Source: Sulfurimonas sp.
GTDB lineage: Bacteria > Campylobacterota > Campylobacteria > Campylobacterales > Sulfurimonadaceae
Direction of reading: 5' to 3'
NCBI RefSeq assembly: GCF_016744025.1
Contig: NZ_JADGFC010000006.1
Location: 1 to 54,885, forward strand
Length of the DNA stretch: 54,885 nt
This document shows positions 54,771 to 54,885 of this stretch, piece after piece. The notes under the pieces are model-generated. The model was not told the DNA's origin, did no database searches, and saw nothing but the letters and a program-made list of their open reading frames with translations. The stretch's first letter is position 1. Every line of letters begins with the position of its first letter. The translations under genes and the position numbers were made by a program.

Positions 54771-54885
54771 CTTAATTAAAAATATGGGGGGGGGGGTTTG
54801 AAAACCCTTGCAAACTTCTGTATATTGGTAAGAAACCAAGGTATTTCTATAATGGATTATAAAAAAGCTCTAAAAACTGTCCAAA
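54768..54885. other. Novel junction with an 11-G tract and partial frame
   Basis: After the break in GGDEF homology there is AATAT, a run of 11 G (54786-54796), then GGGTTT-GA-AAACCC, a perfect palindrome, and an ATG at 54852 opening the frame MDYKKALKTVQ to the window end. It may be the end of a mobile element or low-quality contig end. No transposase is identified. Confidence 0.5.

Overview
The window looks like chromosomal DNA of a Campylobacterota bacterium, most like the Sulfurimonas/Arcobacter/Sulfurospirillum side of the phylum. It is AT-rich. It carries an IAHQWRQPL-type histidine kinase, a CheZ of the Campylobacter/Helicobacter type, DUF3972 and DUF2393 proteins, and a cheZ-U32-purE-DUF3972-DUF89-glyQ run that resembles Campylobacter jejuni. 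No rRNA, tRNA or CRISPR array was seen. Assignments come from reading translated motifs; no database search was run.

Left part (1-8.4 kb): a leftward TMAO/DMSO-reductase operon. It reads Tat-exported molybdoenzyme, monohaem cytochrome c, OmpR-type response regulator, family-5 solute-binding protein without a permease, and membrane histidine kinase (cut by the window edge). A porin gene diverges from it. The shared intergenic region holds a perfect 22-bp inverted repeat whose arms each contain two AATAAGT half-sites 11 bp apart, a good candidate operator for the regulator. A 25-bp inverted repeat follows the porin.

8.4-18.3 kb: a DUF234 nuclease-fold protein, a J-domain protein, a chemoreceptor, ppiC-aguB, a HEPN/Toprim-type putative defence gene in an AT-rich patch, a two-subunit GMC dehydrogenase, and a double-receiver HD-GYP regulator.

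18.3-24.5 kb: a molybdate operon (modE-modA-TOBE-modB ... modC) behind a Mo-box-like site. Between modB and modC sit accessory genes: a frameshifted RhuM-Fic gene, a 5' fragment of an ATPase-like gene fused to a diverged second copy of the modB 3' end, and a DUF2971 gene. This looks like repeated insertion at one hotspot inside an operon whose product supplies Mo, the metal used by the upstream TMAO reductase.

24.5-39 kb: cupin, AmmeMemo proteins B and A, a CPA2 antiporter, a TIGR01777 epimerase, a large hemerythrin-GAF-PAS-PAS-GGDEF-EAL-CZB protein, then the housekeeping run recD2-like, glyQ, DUF89, DUF3972, purE, U32 peptidase and cheZ.

39-54.9 kb: PHP phosphatase, FecR-domain protein divergent from a frameshifted CHASE2-adenylate cyclase, truncated haemoglobin divergent from a polytopic membrane protein, trxA / Cys-less thioredoxin-like protein / trxB, dapB, purF, a YhcC-type radical SAM protein, two DUF2393 proteins, hisIE, an SPFH protein, ilvE, a fatty-acid desaturase and the 3' remnant of a GGDEF gene. 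Homology of that last gene breaks next to an 11-G tract about 100 bp from the window end. Two single-base frameshifts plus this G-tract mean that either gene decay or sequencing/assembly error must be considered at those sites.
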